Shown: piece by piece, positions 23,838 to 35,195 of the stretch
How the letters are laid out: the number at the start of each line of letters is the position of its first letter
Position numbering within the stretch: the first letter of the stretch is position 1
Source: Polytrichum commune
Lineage: Eukaryota; Streptophyta; Polytrichopsida; Polytrichales; Polytrichaceae
DNA length: 64,000 bases
Assembly (NCBI GenBank): GCA_950295325.1
Contig: OX485807.1
Location: forward strand, 43,678,440 to 43,742,439
Reading direction: 5' to 3'
The notes under the pieces: generated by a model
Told to the model about the DNA's origin: nothing
What the model saw: the letters and a program-made list of their open reading frames with translations, nothing else
Database searches by the model: none
Position numbers and translations under genes: made by a program

Positions 23838-25734
23838 AAGAGGAGTCTATTTAGCGAAGGAAGACGAGATGGCTTAACATCGCGAGGTACTCACCATTCT
23901 TGCTTAACAGCATCCTTGCTCCCGCGATTCATCTTTGCACATGATTCGGAAGCTTTGAAACAACTTTCTTGGAATTTGGGGCTGTTTCATTAAAAAAAAT
24001 GGAAATATTAGTAGCTTGTAACCCCTGCAGACACTTTTGAACCTCCTCCACATCGCAAGAGGAGAGAGGTGACCCTCAAACTCTCGTCACAGATGGAAGA
24101 GGTGACCTATTGCGGAAGCCCAAGGGTGGTGTCGTTTCAGTTCCCCAGAGTTCTTGTAGACCAGTGGCACTTGTAACTGGCATGGAGGCGATTTGCCTAA
24201 ATTGCGGATCTCTTGACCATGTCATGGCAGCATTCTCGTGGGGGGTGAGGCTGTCGGCAGATTTTAGGTCCAAGGAACTGTACTCAGTCCACTCGAACTC
24301 ACCTCCGCAGCCTCGAACATTGTATGAGCCTTGTCCATCATACAAGGATGAAGTGACATCACCGTAACTCTTCTCTGCCGTTCCTGAAAATTATGATCAC
24401 CAAGAATCTATAAGATAACAAGATTTAAGTTGCGTAACAGAAAATATGCACTTTACAATCGCATATGTAGAGGAGCCAACAGTGAAGAACTGAGAAATTG
24501 AATGCATGAATGAACTCATCAGCTGTGCTTCACTCGACGTCGATAACTCGAAGGTAAACCTGCAATGAGAGGCCTTAGTTGCAGCAAAAGAGACCCAGGA
24601 ATCGAACAATTTGTTGAAACAGAGCCTTGTTGGTTGCAGCTAACCAGCAACAAGAATCTCAATCGGATAGGGGGATGAAAATGGCTGTGTAAATCCTGAA
24701 ACTTCAACAGAACGTGAAGACGCAAATTATAAAATTTAAAACGCGCTGTACTATACCTTCCATCATAAGCATTACATATGCAAATTAAAAACAGCCACGC
24801 ACAGCTGTCCTACTTGAATTAGGGGAGCTCTTTCCGTAATTAGTCAGTTCACATGCTGTTGCAGAAACAATCACGGGGGGACCGCATTGCAGGATCTTTG
24901 GGAACAAGTAAATCAGAAGTACAGAAGGATGAAGTATTTGAGGTGGTGAGTTTGTCTAATCTTATGGCAGTCAAAGAGACTCCTGTATAGGTTCAAGACA
25001 ATGCAATATTAATCTGCAAGGAGTCGCCAAGGAAGTGCAAAAATGAGTGATGCATGTCGATTAGTTTTGCCCTGATTTTGACTCAGAGATTAAAGGAGTT
25101 GGCTGCCAAGAGGGGGCCAAGAGTTTCATCCTCACATCCCTCAACAGTCACAACCCTCCTTTTGTCATTCTTCGTCACATTATGCATGGAACGTTATTCT
25201 ACAGGAGTTTCAGCATCAAACTGCGAAGTACAGCTCCGTTGTCAGGGAGGACCCCCCCATTTGGTGTTGGTGAGTTCCGAAGTTGATGTGAAGCATATTC
25301 GTGGCATCTTTTCGTTTTTGGTTCCATGTCTCTTTCCTCTTGCATACAAATATCCGGTTTGCTAACTCGCTCAAATTATTTGTAACCGTGTTCGTGTAGA
25401 GTTGTCCTAAGCTTGCCCTGCACATGGACAGCATGACTAATCAGAGGAATGGAAGAAGTTTAGTGTCGAACAAGAATCACATCTTCCGACGTTGCCTCTG
25501 ACTCCCATGCCCCCGCAAGAATCGATCAATTATCTATTCTATCAACATCATAACTTTTGAAAATTGCAACCACATCTCGTAGAGTATTGAACCAGCTGTT
25601 CTGCCCAATGCTGGACACATGATCTTAACAAAATTCAATCTGAGGTCGTAGTCACTTGCTAACTGTGTCTGACCAGCTATAGGACGCGAAATGTTGGACA
25701 CAGAATAAGCAATCTCTCAACTTGAGGTCGTTCT
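23838..25734 (-). other. Intergenic with possible minus-strand exon remnants
   Basis: Two minus-strand stretches have exon-like features. One follows an acceptor (cattgcag) at about 24552 and reads FTFELSTSSEAQLMSSF with a donor-like ATT|GTAAAG near 24455. The next follows tttcag at about 24384 and ends at a GAG|GTGAGT donor near 24302. They join in frame, but no third exon or family is recognised, so I do not call a gene. Plus-strand ORFs here show nothing recognisable. Confidence 0.3.
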
Positions 25735-25910
25735 TAACATTGTTAAGCAGTGTGCGTTCGTTCATGTGGGCCCTGAGAATTTAATCATGGGATGCCCCAA
25801 CCTAGTGCAGATTCAGACTTAATCTGAGTCTCCTTGCACCAGGTTGGGGCATCCCATGTTTAAATTCTCAGGGCCAACATGAACGAACGCACACTGCTTA
25901 ATAATGTTAT
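25735..25910. mobile_element. Fold-back MITE with nearly perfect 75-bp arms
   Basis: The left arm (from aacattgttaagcagtgtgc through ccctgagaattta and atgggatgccccaacc) is matched by its reverse complement on the right almost base for base; the loop is about 25 bases around ttcagacttaatctgag. A related, less perfect copy lies at 41885-42036. It is non-coding. Transcription would give a long hairpin that could be processed to small RNAs. Confidence 0.8.
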
Positions 25911-27300
25911 GGTGTCACTTATATTGTTTTACAGCAGGTCATGGTAGGGTGTGAGGAACTAGAGAAAAAATAAGGACTAAAATGGCTCTTTGCGCTTGAA
26001 GAGTATTTCTCGTTGTCCAAATCATCACTTCCAGAGTTAGCCTGCACTAATCTGCTGATTTTAAAAGAAGCTTGAATTCTTGAGATTTAAAGCAAGACAT
26101 GGTGGGATGTGAGGAGCTGAAAAAGAAGTGGGACATGAAATGCCTCTTTGAACTTGGACGAGCATTTCTCGTTGCTAAATAGAATTGACACGTCCAGAGC
26201 TAATCAGCTGCAGCGTAAGAAGCTTAAATTGTTGATTACGTCTGTGCCTCGCCACCTTTGACGCATAATGCTAATTTAAGTCCACATTGTCTGCTGATCC
26301 TAGGATTGTGCTTCCATGCACAACATGCTGCATTTTGCGCTTTATTTTGTTTTATATATTCCTTTGATGTAAAGTCATAAAATTCATTTGTGGATTCGAT
26401 ACTTTCAGCACAAATTCATTTCAAAGGATATTAAATTCCAATCTCCAGGTCAGTATGATGTTTCAAACTCTCCTGCCGAGAGTGAAAATTTGACAGGAGA
26501 GGACAGCAGAGGTTGAGGACATCAAAATCTGGGACTGGCCTGTGCTGTTGAAGCATATTTGTGAATGCAGTTCTCCATTTATTCTGTGAAAATATTCTCT
26601 GTAGCACTAAATGACATTAAACGACAAGCTATTAACTTCACTCGAGAAATTCCATGTACATAGATTGTGCATTTGTAGCAGCTCTTCTATGGAAATTAAA
26701 GCTTGTCCCGGTTTAAAGGAAAGGAAAGCTAAGCTCTAGCCACTCCAGTATGCAGGTGTAATTCAGTTCGATTTTCTTGTTCAATAGCTTCTAGTGATCA
26801 AATTTACGTCTCCAAATTCGTGTTGCATTGGCAAATCTACGACGAAACATCGACAACAGAAATAGGTTAAAATCTACACTTCTTTTGACTTAGTTGGTTA
26901 TCAGAAGTCTATTATTATTGATTTCTTATTTGAATACATGGGTCCTCCCAAATATATTCATTATTAAATATGGAGTTGTTGAGAAAACTTAAAAAACATA
27001 ATCCAAGATCTTTTCACAACAAGTGTCTTTATGGTGTTTGTTCTTTGATCTTCACTGAACCCCATACCAATCAAATATAGGTCCCCGATTATGAAAAGTA
27101 TTTATATGACACCCGCATGTACCTTAGACACTGTAACATACCTCAAGTTGTAGAGGAAACTATAGCAGGTGATTGAGGACATTTAGTTCACACTGGCAAG
27201 TCTTCAAATCATAAGCAGAGGGTATGTGAACCACAATCAATGAAAGACCTAATTATGGATAATCTATAAACCAAAAATTTCATTCTTAATAAGCAATACA
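25911..27300. other. Intergenic, no gene seen
   Basis: Two similar blocks lie at about 25935-26040 and 26090-26180 (both with catggt..ggtgtgagga and tgcctctttg.. or ggctctttgcgcttg followed by catttctcgttg), an old tandem duplication of about 160 bp. No coding signal was found. Confidence 0.45.
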
Positions 27301-27339
27301 TGAAAAGTGCCGTGATACTATAGTGCCTAGGAAGTTTTT

Positions 27340-27860
27340 GGGCATAGTCAATCAAGATCCTAGCTACGCTAAATAGGATATTTAGTGTTTGATACACTAA
27401 ATACGTCTGCATATACTAAATATCAATAACCCTATGAAAGTAAATAAAATTTAATGTAAATTCAAACACTAAATATCAACTATGGTAATATGTGGACGTT
27501 ACATGTTTGAATTTAGAATTAGTAAGGATATGAAGAAAAAGGACATAATAAGGGAGGTGGCAACAAGGAAGGTACGTAGTGGCACACTTATGTCTAGCAC
27601 TAATTATCAAGGAATTGAAAATTAGTGTTGAGCAGGGTAAGGTGGTAATAACACTAAATATCCTATTTAGTGTAGTGCTTCTAAATCCAACCGGCTACAT
27701 GTTGACATCTTCCGGTTTTGCTATATTCATTTGAGGTATATTCTATAGATTCCTTTAAAATGATCGGTAAATTTCCTGAAGTCTTGGACTTCAACTGGTT
27801 ATTTCTCGAACTTAACCGGTTCATCTGCAACTAACCGCCGGTTCTTCCCGGACATAGCAT
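27340..27860 (+). repeat. Dispersed repeat R, copy 1, split by a nested MITE
   Basis: Repeat R runs from gggcatagtcaatcaagatc through ccggctacatgttgacatct to ccggttcatctgcaac. Other copies: 35990-36215 (minus), 40535-40725 (plus), 40830-41050 (minus), and degenerate tandem copies at 28.2-29.4 kb. It is non-coding. The interruption at 27367-27672 is absent from the other copies. Confidence 0.7.
27367..27672 (+). mobile_element. 306-bp MITE inserted into repeat R, TA target
   Basis: Inverted ends CGCTAAATAGGATATTTAGTG-like on the left and CACTAAATATCCTATTTAGTG-like on the right, with TA on both sides. Uninterrupted R copies at 40535 and 35990 show the joined site (for example gagcttctagtgctccc), which supports a TA duplication as in Tc1/mariner Stowaway elements. 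No ORF. Confidence 0.7.
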
Positions 27861-27984
27861 CCTGCATTAATATAATAAATTGCCTTCCATCAGTGTGTCG
27901 CCAAGGCCATCAAGGACATTCATTTCACAGCTGCCCTGGGCAGCATCCAGGAAGACTTTTGGGCTTGACCGGTCAAGACCCTAG

Positions 27985-29440
27985 CTACACAAAATATGAT
28001 ATTTAGTGGGACTTACTATGTGGAATTTCACAATGCTACAGTATAAATGCCTACTGTGCATCTCATTTTTTACCAACCATGGTCAAATTGGTTGTTTGGA
28101 CACTGTAGAACATTAACACCTTTACTTGGTAAAAAAAAGTGCATTACTAGTAAAAATATATAGGAACATGTAATTTCGAACAGTAAGTCACACTAAATAT
28201 CTTTATTTGTGTAGTGTTTCCAAATCCCACCGGTTTACATGTTGTGATCTTTAAACTTTTCTTCATTGATTCGAGGTACGTTCCATATATTCCTCTAAAA
28301 ATGTTCCGTAAAATTTCCTACAGTCTTGAACTTCAACCGCTTATTTCTCGAACTCAACTGGTTCATTTTTTACCAACCATGGTCAAATTGGTTGTTTGGA
28401 CACTATAGAACATCAACATCTTTACTTGGTTAAAAAAAAATACATTAATAGTAAAAAGTTAGAGGAACATGTAACTCCGAACGGTAAGTCACACTAAATA
28501 TCATTATTTGTGTAGTGTTTCCCAGTCCCACCGGTTTACATGTTGTGATCTTTCAACTTTTCTTCATTGATTCGAGGTACGTACCATATATTCTTCTAAA
28601 AACGTTCCGTAAATTTGCATGCAGTCTTGAACTTCAACCGGTTATTTCTCAAACTCAACCGGTTCATTTGTAACTAGCCATCCGTAACAATACATTAAAA
28701 AGTACATTAATAATAAAAAAACATAGAAACATGTAACTCCGAACAGTAAGTCACACTAAATGTCATTATTTGTGTAGTATTTCCAAGTCCCACCGGTTCA
28801 CATGTTGTGATCTTTCAACTTTTCTTCATTGATTCGAGGTACGTTCCATATATTCCTCTAAAAATGTTCCATAAATTTTCCTGCAGTCTTGAACTTCAAC
28901 CGGTTATTTCTCAAATTTAAACCCCCCGCTAATCCGTAATAGTACATTAAAAATTACATTAATAGTAAAAAAATACATAGAAACATGTAACTCCGAACAA
29001 CAAGTCACACTAAATATCATTATTTGTGTAGTATTTCCAAGTCCCACCGGTTCACATGTTGTGATCTTTCAGCTTTTTCTTCATCGATTCAAGGTACATT
29101 CCATGCACATATTCCTCTAAAAAATGTTCCGTAAATTTTCCTGCAGTCTTGAACTTCAACCAGTTATTTCTCAAACTTAAACCCCCCGCTAGTCCGTAAT
29201 AGTACATTAAAAAGTACATTAATAGTAAAAAAAATACATAGAAACATGTAACTCCGAACAACAAGTCACACTAAATATCATTATTTGTGTAGTATTTCCA
29301 AGTCCCACCGGTTCACATGTTGTGAGCTTTCAGCTTTTCCTTCATCGATTTGAGGTACGTACGTTCCATGCACATATTCCTCTAAAAAAATGTTCCGTAA
29401 ATTTTCCTGCAGTCTTGAACTTCAACCGGTTATTTCTCAA
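27985..29440 (+). repeat. Tandem array of about 260-bp units (MITE end plus repeat R)
   Basis: Units are marked by taagtcacactaaatat-like words at about 28184, 28483, 28746, 29002 and 29263 (spacing 299, 263, 256, 261). Each unit holds a CTAAATA-type MITE right end (tttgtgtagt), then the R-like core ccaccggttyacatgttgtg and cagtcttgaacttcaacc. The array stops at a C-rich tract at about 29448-29473. Later units are more alike than the first, which suggests expansion toward the right. Confidence 0.75.
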
Positions 29441-29475
29441 ACTTAAACCACCCCCCCCCCCCCCGCCCCCCCCAA

Positions 29476-30060
29476 ATGGCGAGGCCAATTATGTCGTGCC
29501 CGAAGCCTCCCCCACCCCCGAGGACACCATTGTGTCCAAGGAGGCCACACACGGAGCCGAACTCCTTGGAACCGAGTGGGGTGACGGAGTACCGCTCCAC
29601 CATGGCCAACCCCGCCGCGTGCCACGACACTCTCACACGCCGCACTTTCGGCAAGAAGAACTGCACGGGGTTGCCGGCCCCGGACTTCCTCTACCGGGAC
29701 CAAGAGTTCCATGGGCTCGGGCCGGTCCCGTTTTGTGGCCGGTGCGCCACGGAGACGCACGCGTGCACGCACCTTGGCGTGCACGCGTGCGTCAACAACG
29801 CGATCCGGTCGCGATGCAACGGCGAGTACGTGAAGTCGTCGGACGTGATCGGGAGCAACGTCGTCGGCCGCTGCCGCTACGTCAACGACGTCAAGAAACG
29901 GGTGCCGATAACGGACGGCTGCGTCCCTGGCTTCTTCTTCCCGGGGCACCCGCGGCCACAGGAGTACTGCACCCGACCTGGCGCGCCCGGGGCGCCCAGG
30001 GGGGTGGCGTTGGGCGACCAGTTGCGGACCGTGCGGGCTGCTCTGTGGTGTAAGTATTGA
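29476..30060 (+). CDS. GC-rich, cysteine-rich ORF of unknown function (194 aa)
   Basis: An open frame of much higher GC than its surroundings. It starts either at the ATG at 29476, just after a long C tract, or more plausibly at the ATG at 29602 (153 aa). I do not recognise the family. From the second ATG there are 11 cysteines, including FCGRC, ETHAC, VHACVNNAIRSRC, VVGRC, DGCVPG and a last LWC. This spacing suggests a disulphide-bonded extracellular domain, yet no signal peptide is visible, so a 5' exon may be missing. The end reads TGGTGTAAGTATTGA: TGA may be the stop, or GTAAGT a donor with coding continuing. The 3' end is repeated twice downstream. It may be a gene fragment captured by repeats, or a transferred gene. 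Confidence 0.4.
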   Translation: MARPIMSCPKPPPPPRTPLCPRRPHTEPNSLEPSGVTEYRSTMANPAACHDTLTRRTFGKKNCTGLPAPDFLYRDQEFHGLGPVPFCGRCATETHACTHLGVHACVNNAIRSRCNGEYVKSSDVIGSNVVGRCRYVNDVKKRVPITDGCVPGFFFPGHPRPQEYCTRPGAPGAPRGVALGDQLRTVRAALWCKY

Positions 30061-30177
30061 GGTCGTGTTCGTTCAGGTGGTTCTCCGCAAGCCACGACGG
30101 ATCTTATAAACTTTTGTTTTGTAAATGACGGGAAAAAAAAAACAGTGGGGTAGTTGGGGCAAAGAATTGTTGTTCAA

Positions 30178-30416
30178 GTCAAGAAACGGGTGCCAACAGA
30201 CGGCTGTGTCCCTAGCTTCTTCTTCCTGGGGCACCCGCGGCCACAAGAGTACTGCATCGATCCGACCTGGCCTGCCCTGCCCGGGGCGCCTAGTTATGGA
30301 TAGTTAGTCGATGGTGCAGGCTACTCTATGGTGTAAGTATTGAGGTCGTGTTCGTTCAGGTGGTTCTCCGTAAGCTACGACGAATCTTGTAAACCTTCGT
30401 TTTGTAAATGACCCCA

Positions 30417-30469
<53 letters not shown>

Positions 30470-30735
30470 GGGGTAGTTGGGGCAAAGAACCCTAGCTTCT
30501 TCTTCCTGGGGCACCCGCGGCCACAAGAGTACTGCACCCGACTTGGCCTGCCCAGGGCACCCAAGGGGGTGTTGTTGGGCAACCGATTACGGACGGTGCG
30601 TGCTGCTCCATGGTGTAAGTATTGAGGTCGTGTTTGTTTAGGTGTACTCCGTAAGCTACGACAAATCTTATAAAACTTCATTTTGTAAATGATGAAAAAC
30701 AAAAAAAACAGTGGGGTGGTTGGGGCAAAGAACTG
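30178..30735 (+). repeat. Two tandem copies of the 3' end of the GC-rich ORF
   Basis: The segment from aagaaacgggtgcc through cttcttcttc, gtaagtattgaggtcgtgtt and cagtggggtagttggggcaaag recurs at about 30178 and 30485, 280-288 bp apart, after the original at about 29890. Copy 2 still reads DGCVPSFFFLGHPRPQEYC but soon stops; copy 3 has lost its first 40 bases. An (AC)n microsatellite (about 30434-30463) follows a poly-A run in copy 2. Confidence 0.8.
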
Positions 30736-32791
30736 TTATTCAAGTCAAAATGGTTAGTTTGGGCAAGAAAAATCGACTAAATGATAGTACATGTGTTCCC
30801 ATACTTGCAGTTATTATCCCCTTGTTTGTAGTCAAAGACTAGGTACATAACCTTGTCATGTATGGTAGGGTTCGCATATATGATCAATGGAATTGGTACT
30901 AAGACACCTAGGATAACAAAATGTTTTACTTGTATAAATTGGTTGCATGTTTCTCAGCACATCTCTTGTCAACAAAATTAGTGGTGCACATGAGATTTTG
31001 ATATAACTGAGATTCGGATTTGATAAACTTCCAAAAAGGTTAATTTTTTTAAGAAACTCTTTAGTCAACCCTTAAATGCTTTTGGGGACATAAAACAAAT
31101 TGTTCTCTTACAGTGATTTTTTTTTTTTTTTTTTAAATGACTCCTTTTGATTTTGGAAAAGCTAGGTGCGGTAGTGATATGCACTGTATTCTCATCAAAT
31201 CAAATCATGTGTAGATTTGTGGCCTATGGAAATTTTGGCATGTCATAGGGTTGGGCAATTCAGTTAGGCCCTTGCCTAGTCAGGCACTGCTCCAATGTGC
31301 CACCACCCATGTTGTGACATAAGTGATTCCATCTAGCAAGGTGGGTAGCAAAGCCCATCCCAAGGCCTTGGTTTGGATTAAGGGACTTGTCTTGGTAAAA
31401 CAACTTGGGAGCCATCCATGCCCCATTCGCGACCTCTTGTGTTGCCCTTTGCCCATGCATAAAAGTTGAGGCATTTAAAGTATGCATTCATTTGGTTGAA
31501 AGCCACAAGGTCATGGGAACCAACATTAGGGATAATGCATTGCAAACATCGGAAATGAATCACATAACATTACTCGGGAAGGAGCATCCGCATTGTAAGG
31601 CTAGGAATAAGGGTTGTAATACTTCCCCCTTGGTATATGAAATTCCAAGGTCAAGCAACCACTCAAGTTGTGCATTGTTGATACAATAGTATATTTCAAA
31701 AACATTTGAAGTAGACCAATTGAGAAGTGGCCACTAAGGAGTAGACAGTTGTATGCACCCTCTACATAAGATACTATATTTCAAAAAAGCATGGCCCACC
31801 TATCCTCGAGTTTACCATAAAATTATGGGCTCCAAGGCAAGGGTGCAAGTTATGCCTCTTGACAATGTTATACAAATTCAAGTGAAATAATTGCAAATTG
31901 CTTTTCGAAATACTTGGTATTGACATTATGCACAAATTCCTCTATTTTTATTTTTATTTTCAAATTTAACTAATTTAAAATGGAGTTCATCACTTTTTCC
32001 ACTCCAAAAAAACTTGCCAGAGCTAGCCATTTCATACGACCTCCTATGAAAACATCATATTCTACCTAAGGATAATACGTGGATGCCCCCCCCTCCCAAA
32101 AAAAACAAATAAAATAAAATTTGTAGACTCCAAGAAACTCACATTTGTATGATTAAATTTCTCTAAACATTTGTTGTACATGATGTGCCATCAACAAGGA
32201 GAAATTTGCGTGTCAAGCAGAATGCCTATCTTAGAAAGTTTTGGTTCTCAAGAGTCAACCATTATAATTTGACAAAAGTGTGGTGGAGACTTCAACAAAC
32301 ACTATTCTATGGTAAGTACCATAATATGGTAGAAATACATGCATGGTACCAATCAAGGACAATTTATCCTTTTCCAAACATAATCTTTCTTCACAACATT
32401 GCAAAATTTATTTCAAAATAGCATTGGACAATAAAGTCCAAGAGAACGTATCAACTCAAGCTATCATCACCTTTTCTTTGGTGACAACCGGGAGAACATG
32501 GTATTTTGACATAACCCAAAATGGAATGTGGTGGCAAATCTTGAATGCCTTGTTTTTGGTGCTTGCAATTCCCTCCTTGATTTTGGCTAATCCTAAATCC
32601 TAACCACGCCCCTTGTCACCGTGCATCAAACCTCCTTCTCGAACTTGGTCCTCTTCCAAACTCTCTTGGTGAGGATGCTCAAACTCGGACTCCGAAAGGC
32701 TCGCTTAACCTTAGCATCAAATTATGTTTGCATAAAGTAGAGGGATCGAGGGTAGCCTGAAGAGGGATTCACAACATTTGGAGACTAATAA
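30736..32791. other. AT-rich intergenic, no gene called
   Basis: Overlapping short minus-strand frames at 31260-31563 have a region reading NAYFKCLNFYAWAKG that looks vaguely protein-like, but it is broken between frames and has no recognisable domain; it may be a dead transposon gene. The rest shows only short ORFs, a T run at 31118-31134 and a C run near 32087. Confidence 0.35.
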
Positions 32792-33267
32792 GGGGCGCTT
32801 CACACTATGGCCGAAGGTCAAGAGGCCAATATCCATTTCCACCAATCATATTGCAAGAAACCCAGAGTTCGGCCTCTCGACTATTTACACTAAGGCCAAA
32901 GTCCACATGCCGTCACAATTTAAAATGCTTACTTTTTTAAGAAGGCGACAAACTCTCGAAGGAAGTTTGGGTCGGACGGGAATGGAAACCCAAACTATGG
33001 TTGAGAGGCCGACGATTTTTTTTTCATAATAAAATCAATCACTGACAAGATCTTGGCTGTTAGATTGGAGGGGTTGTTTTGGGCAAATATTAAAGTGGGA
33101 TGCTCCTTTGGACTTGGCCTTTGGAGGCTTCACACTCTGCCCGGCCGAAGGCTTTAGTTATTATATTTTATTGACTATTTTCAGCACATTTCTTTAGACT
33201 CTCAACAAAGTTTGGCCACTCAATCCCATGGCCTCTCGACTTCGACGGCCATAGTGTGAAGCGGCCC
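32792..33267 (+). mobile_element. Tourist-like MITE, copy B2
   Basis: A 476-bp copy of the 12113-12695 element, with ends GGGGCGCTTCACACTATGGC and GCCATAGTGTGAAGCGGCCC. The left flank is TAA; the right is TCA, so one target copy has mutated. Non-coding. Confidence 0.85.
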
Positions 33268-34073
33268 TCATCATGCTAGTCGGAGAGGGATTGATGAAAT
33301 TTTGAGAGGGCGACTCAACTTCAAAGAGGGATCATGTTGGTTCGGAGGGTGCCAAACAACTATAGTGAGGGATCAACAACTTCGGAGAGGGCTTCAACAA
33401 CTTAATTGGTCTTAATTGGTCACTTTTCTTACTACCTCACTACTCCTAGGATATGAAACACATGATTGTACAAGGTCGTTAGCAAATTCAAATTTGAGTC
33501 TATTGCAAGTTTCGTCATAATTTTTGGAGCTCGTATGAAAATCTTATTCATTTTCAAAGTGAAGATTCTTGACCTCGTTAAGTGGTCATGTACCCCCCCT
33601 CCGTATGTTGACTATTGCGTCTAGTATGGTTATCATACTTTGAGCAGGCAATCTATTCATGTCTTTTTGAATATGTGTTCATGGAGTCACACCTAAGGGT
33701 TGCTTACATCACGGACCATGAAGTCGTCCCTTGCTCCTCTAAAATATGTGATTGGCCATTGAACTCGTCACCAAACTATTTTGATTTACATCAAGAAAAA
33801 TAAATGTAAGAGTGATCATGGAACTTGAGATCCCCAAAAGGCCTATTTTCATACCTACATTATCCACTGTCATGGTCCAACGGGTTTTGCGGGTGAGAGA
33901 GGCAAAAGATGTTCTTGTGCTGCAAATGTCATGGGACCATGCATGGTAGAGAAATGTCATTCTTATATATATAATTTTTTAATTTTTTTAATTTTTTTAA
34001 TTTTTTTAATTTTTTTTGCCAAACATTACCGTAGTTACAAGGAAAGAAGGAGAGTAGTGTCTTACAAGAATGA

Positions 34074-34265
34074 GTGTTGTCATTATGACTATCGCAATGA
34101 ATGTTATTTTGATTGAAGTAGGTGGAATTGTTGATGTGAAAAACTATTCATTTCGATTCCTCTAGTGTAGTGTTGTCATTATGACTATCGCAATGAATGT
34201 TATTTTGATTGAAGTAGGTGGAATTGTTGATGTGGAAAACTATTCATTTCGATTCCTCTAGTGTT
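34074..34265 (+). repeat. Recent 96-bp tandem duplication
   Basis: Two 96-bp units start at 34074 and 34170 with gtgttgtcattatgactatc and differ at about one base (gtgaaaaac against gtggaaaac). The near identity marks a recent event. Confidence 0.9.
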
Positions 34266-35040
34266 ACACTAAAATTCATTTCCTTAATGCCCAATCGCAG
34301 GTTCAAAGCTCAAAAATGATTCTTCATGATTGTGCCTCCAACATTCTCAATGCATACATTTTGTGTGACACCTTGGAAGTTAAAATATGTATGGTGGAAG
34401 AAATGTCATGCTAATGCAATAATGGCCTTCAAGTGAATGCACTTTGTTTGCATTATGGTGTATTTTGTATATACATATGTATCCATATAGTTGGGTTTGA
34501 TGGGGTTTCAAATTTTTTTTTGTCACATGAGTGATTGAGGATTGCACCCTTTAGAGAGGGTCAAAGAATATGTTTGCATTATGTGGCCAACCGTCTTGCA
34601 CGTATCTACATGAATAGAATCCAAGAACTTGACCTATGTTAGGTGAGAGATATCGACACTAAGTCGGTGCAAATGTATAAGCATCTACCTCATATATAAC
34701 ATGTAGTGGTGGAGCCTTATGTGTCAACACATTGCAAAAGTGACGTGTGTTAATAGCTTTTTTAACATCATCTTTGATCTCGTGTTGAACATAAGAAAAT
34801 CAAAATGCATGTTGGATTTTATGGCTTGCATTCGAATGTCACGATAACTTTGAGTTGATGTAGACAACTTGGATGTGTATGGATAATTGACTTTGTGTTC
34901 ATTTGTGCCATGTTTTCACACTCAATTCAAGCATTGTTTGTATGTATTTGGGTTATAGGCTATTAAGTATGTCCAAGTGGGATAATTTTGTTAAAACCAT
35001 GTGAAGGCTATATAATTGAAGTATTTTCACTACATAACTT

Positions 35041-35195
35041 GGTATAGTTGATTGTCACCCAGACATAGAACATATAAGAAACATGTGGTAATTGAGTTCT
35101 TAGATTGGAGATCATTTGGTATAGTTGATTGTCACCCAAGCATAGAACATATAAGAAACATGTGGTAATTGAGTTCTTAGATTGGAGATCATTTA
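35041..35195 (+). repeat. Recent 77-bp tandem duplication
   Basis: Units start at 35041 and 35118 with ggtatagttgattgtcaccc and differ at about two bases (cccagacat against cccaagcat). Confidence 0.9.

Noticed and set aside
25735-25910. MicroRNA gene
   Set aside because: Arms are too long and too perfect, and a related copy exists at 41885; a fold-back transposon explains it without expression data.
27985-29440. CRISPR-like array
   Set aside because: Units are about 260 bp with full-length similarity and no short repeat/spacer structure; the context is a plant nuclear genome.
29322-30053. 243-codon plus ORF beginning inside the 260-bp tandem array
   Set aside because: It runs through the C tract (poly-Pro) in another frame and has an arginine-rich, GC-driven shadow composition; the neighbouring Cys-rich frame is more protein-like.
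31260-31689. Protein-coding gene on either strand
   Set aside because: Open stretches are short, overlap in several frames and show no recognisable domain; at most a transposon relic.
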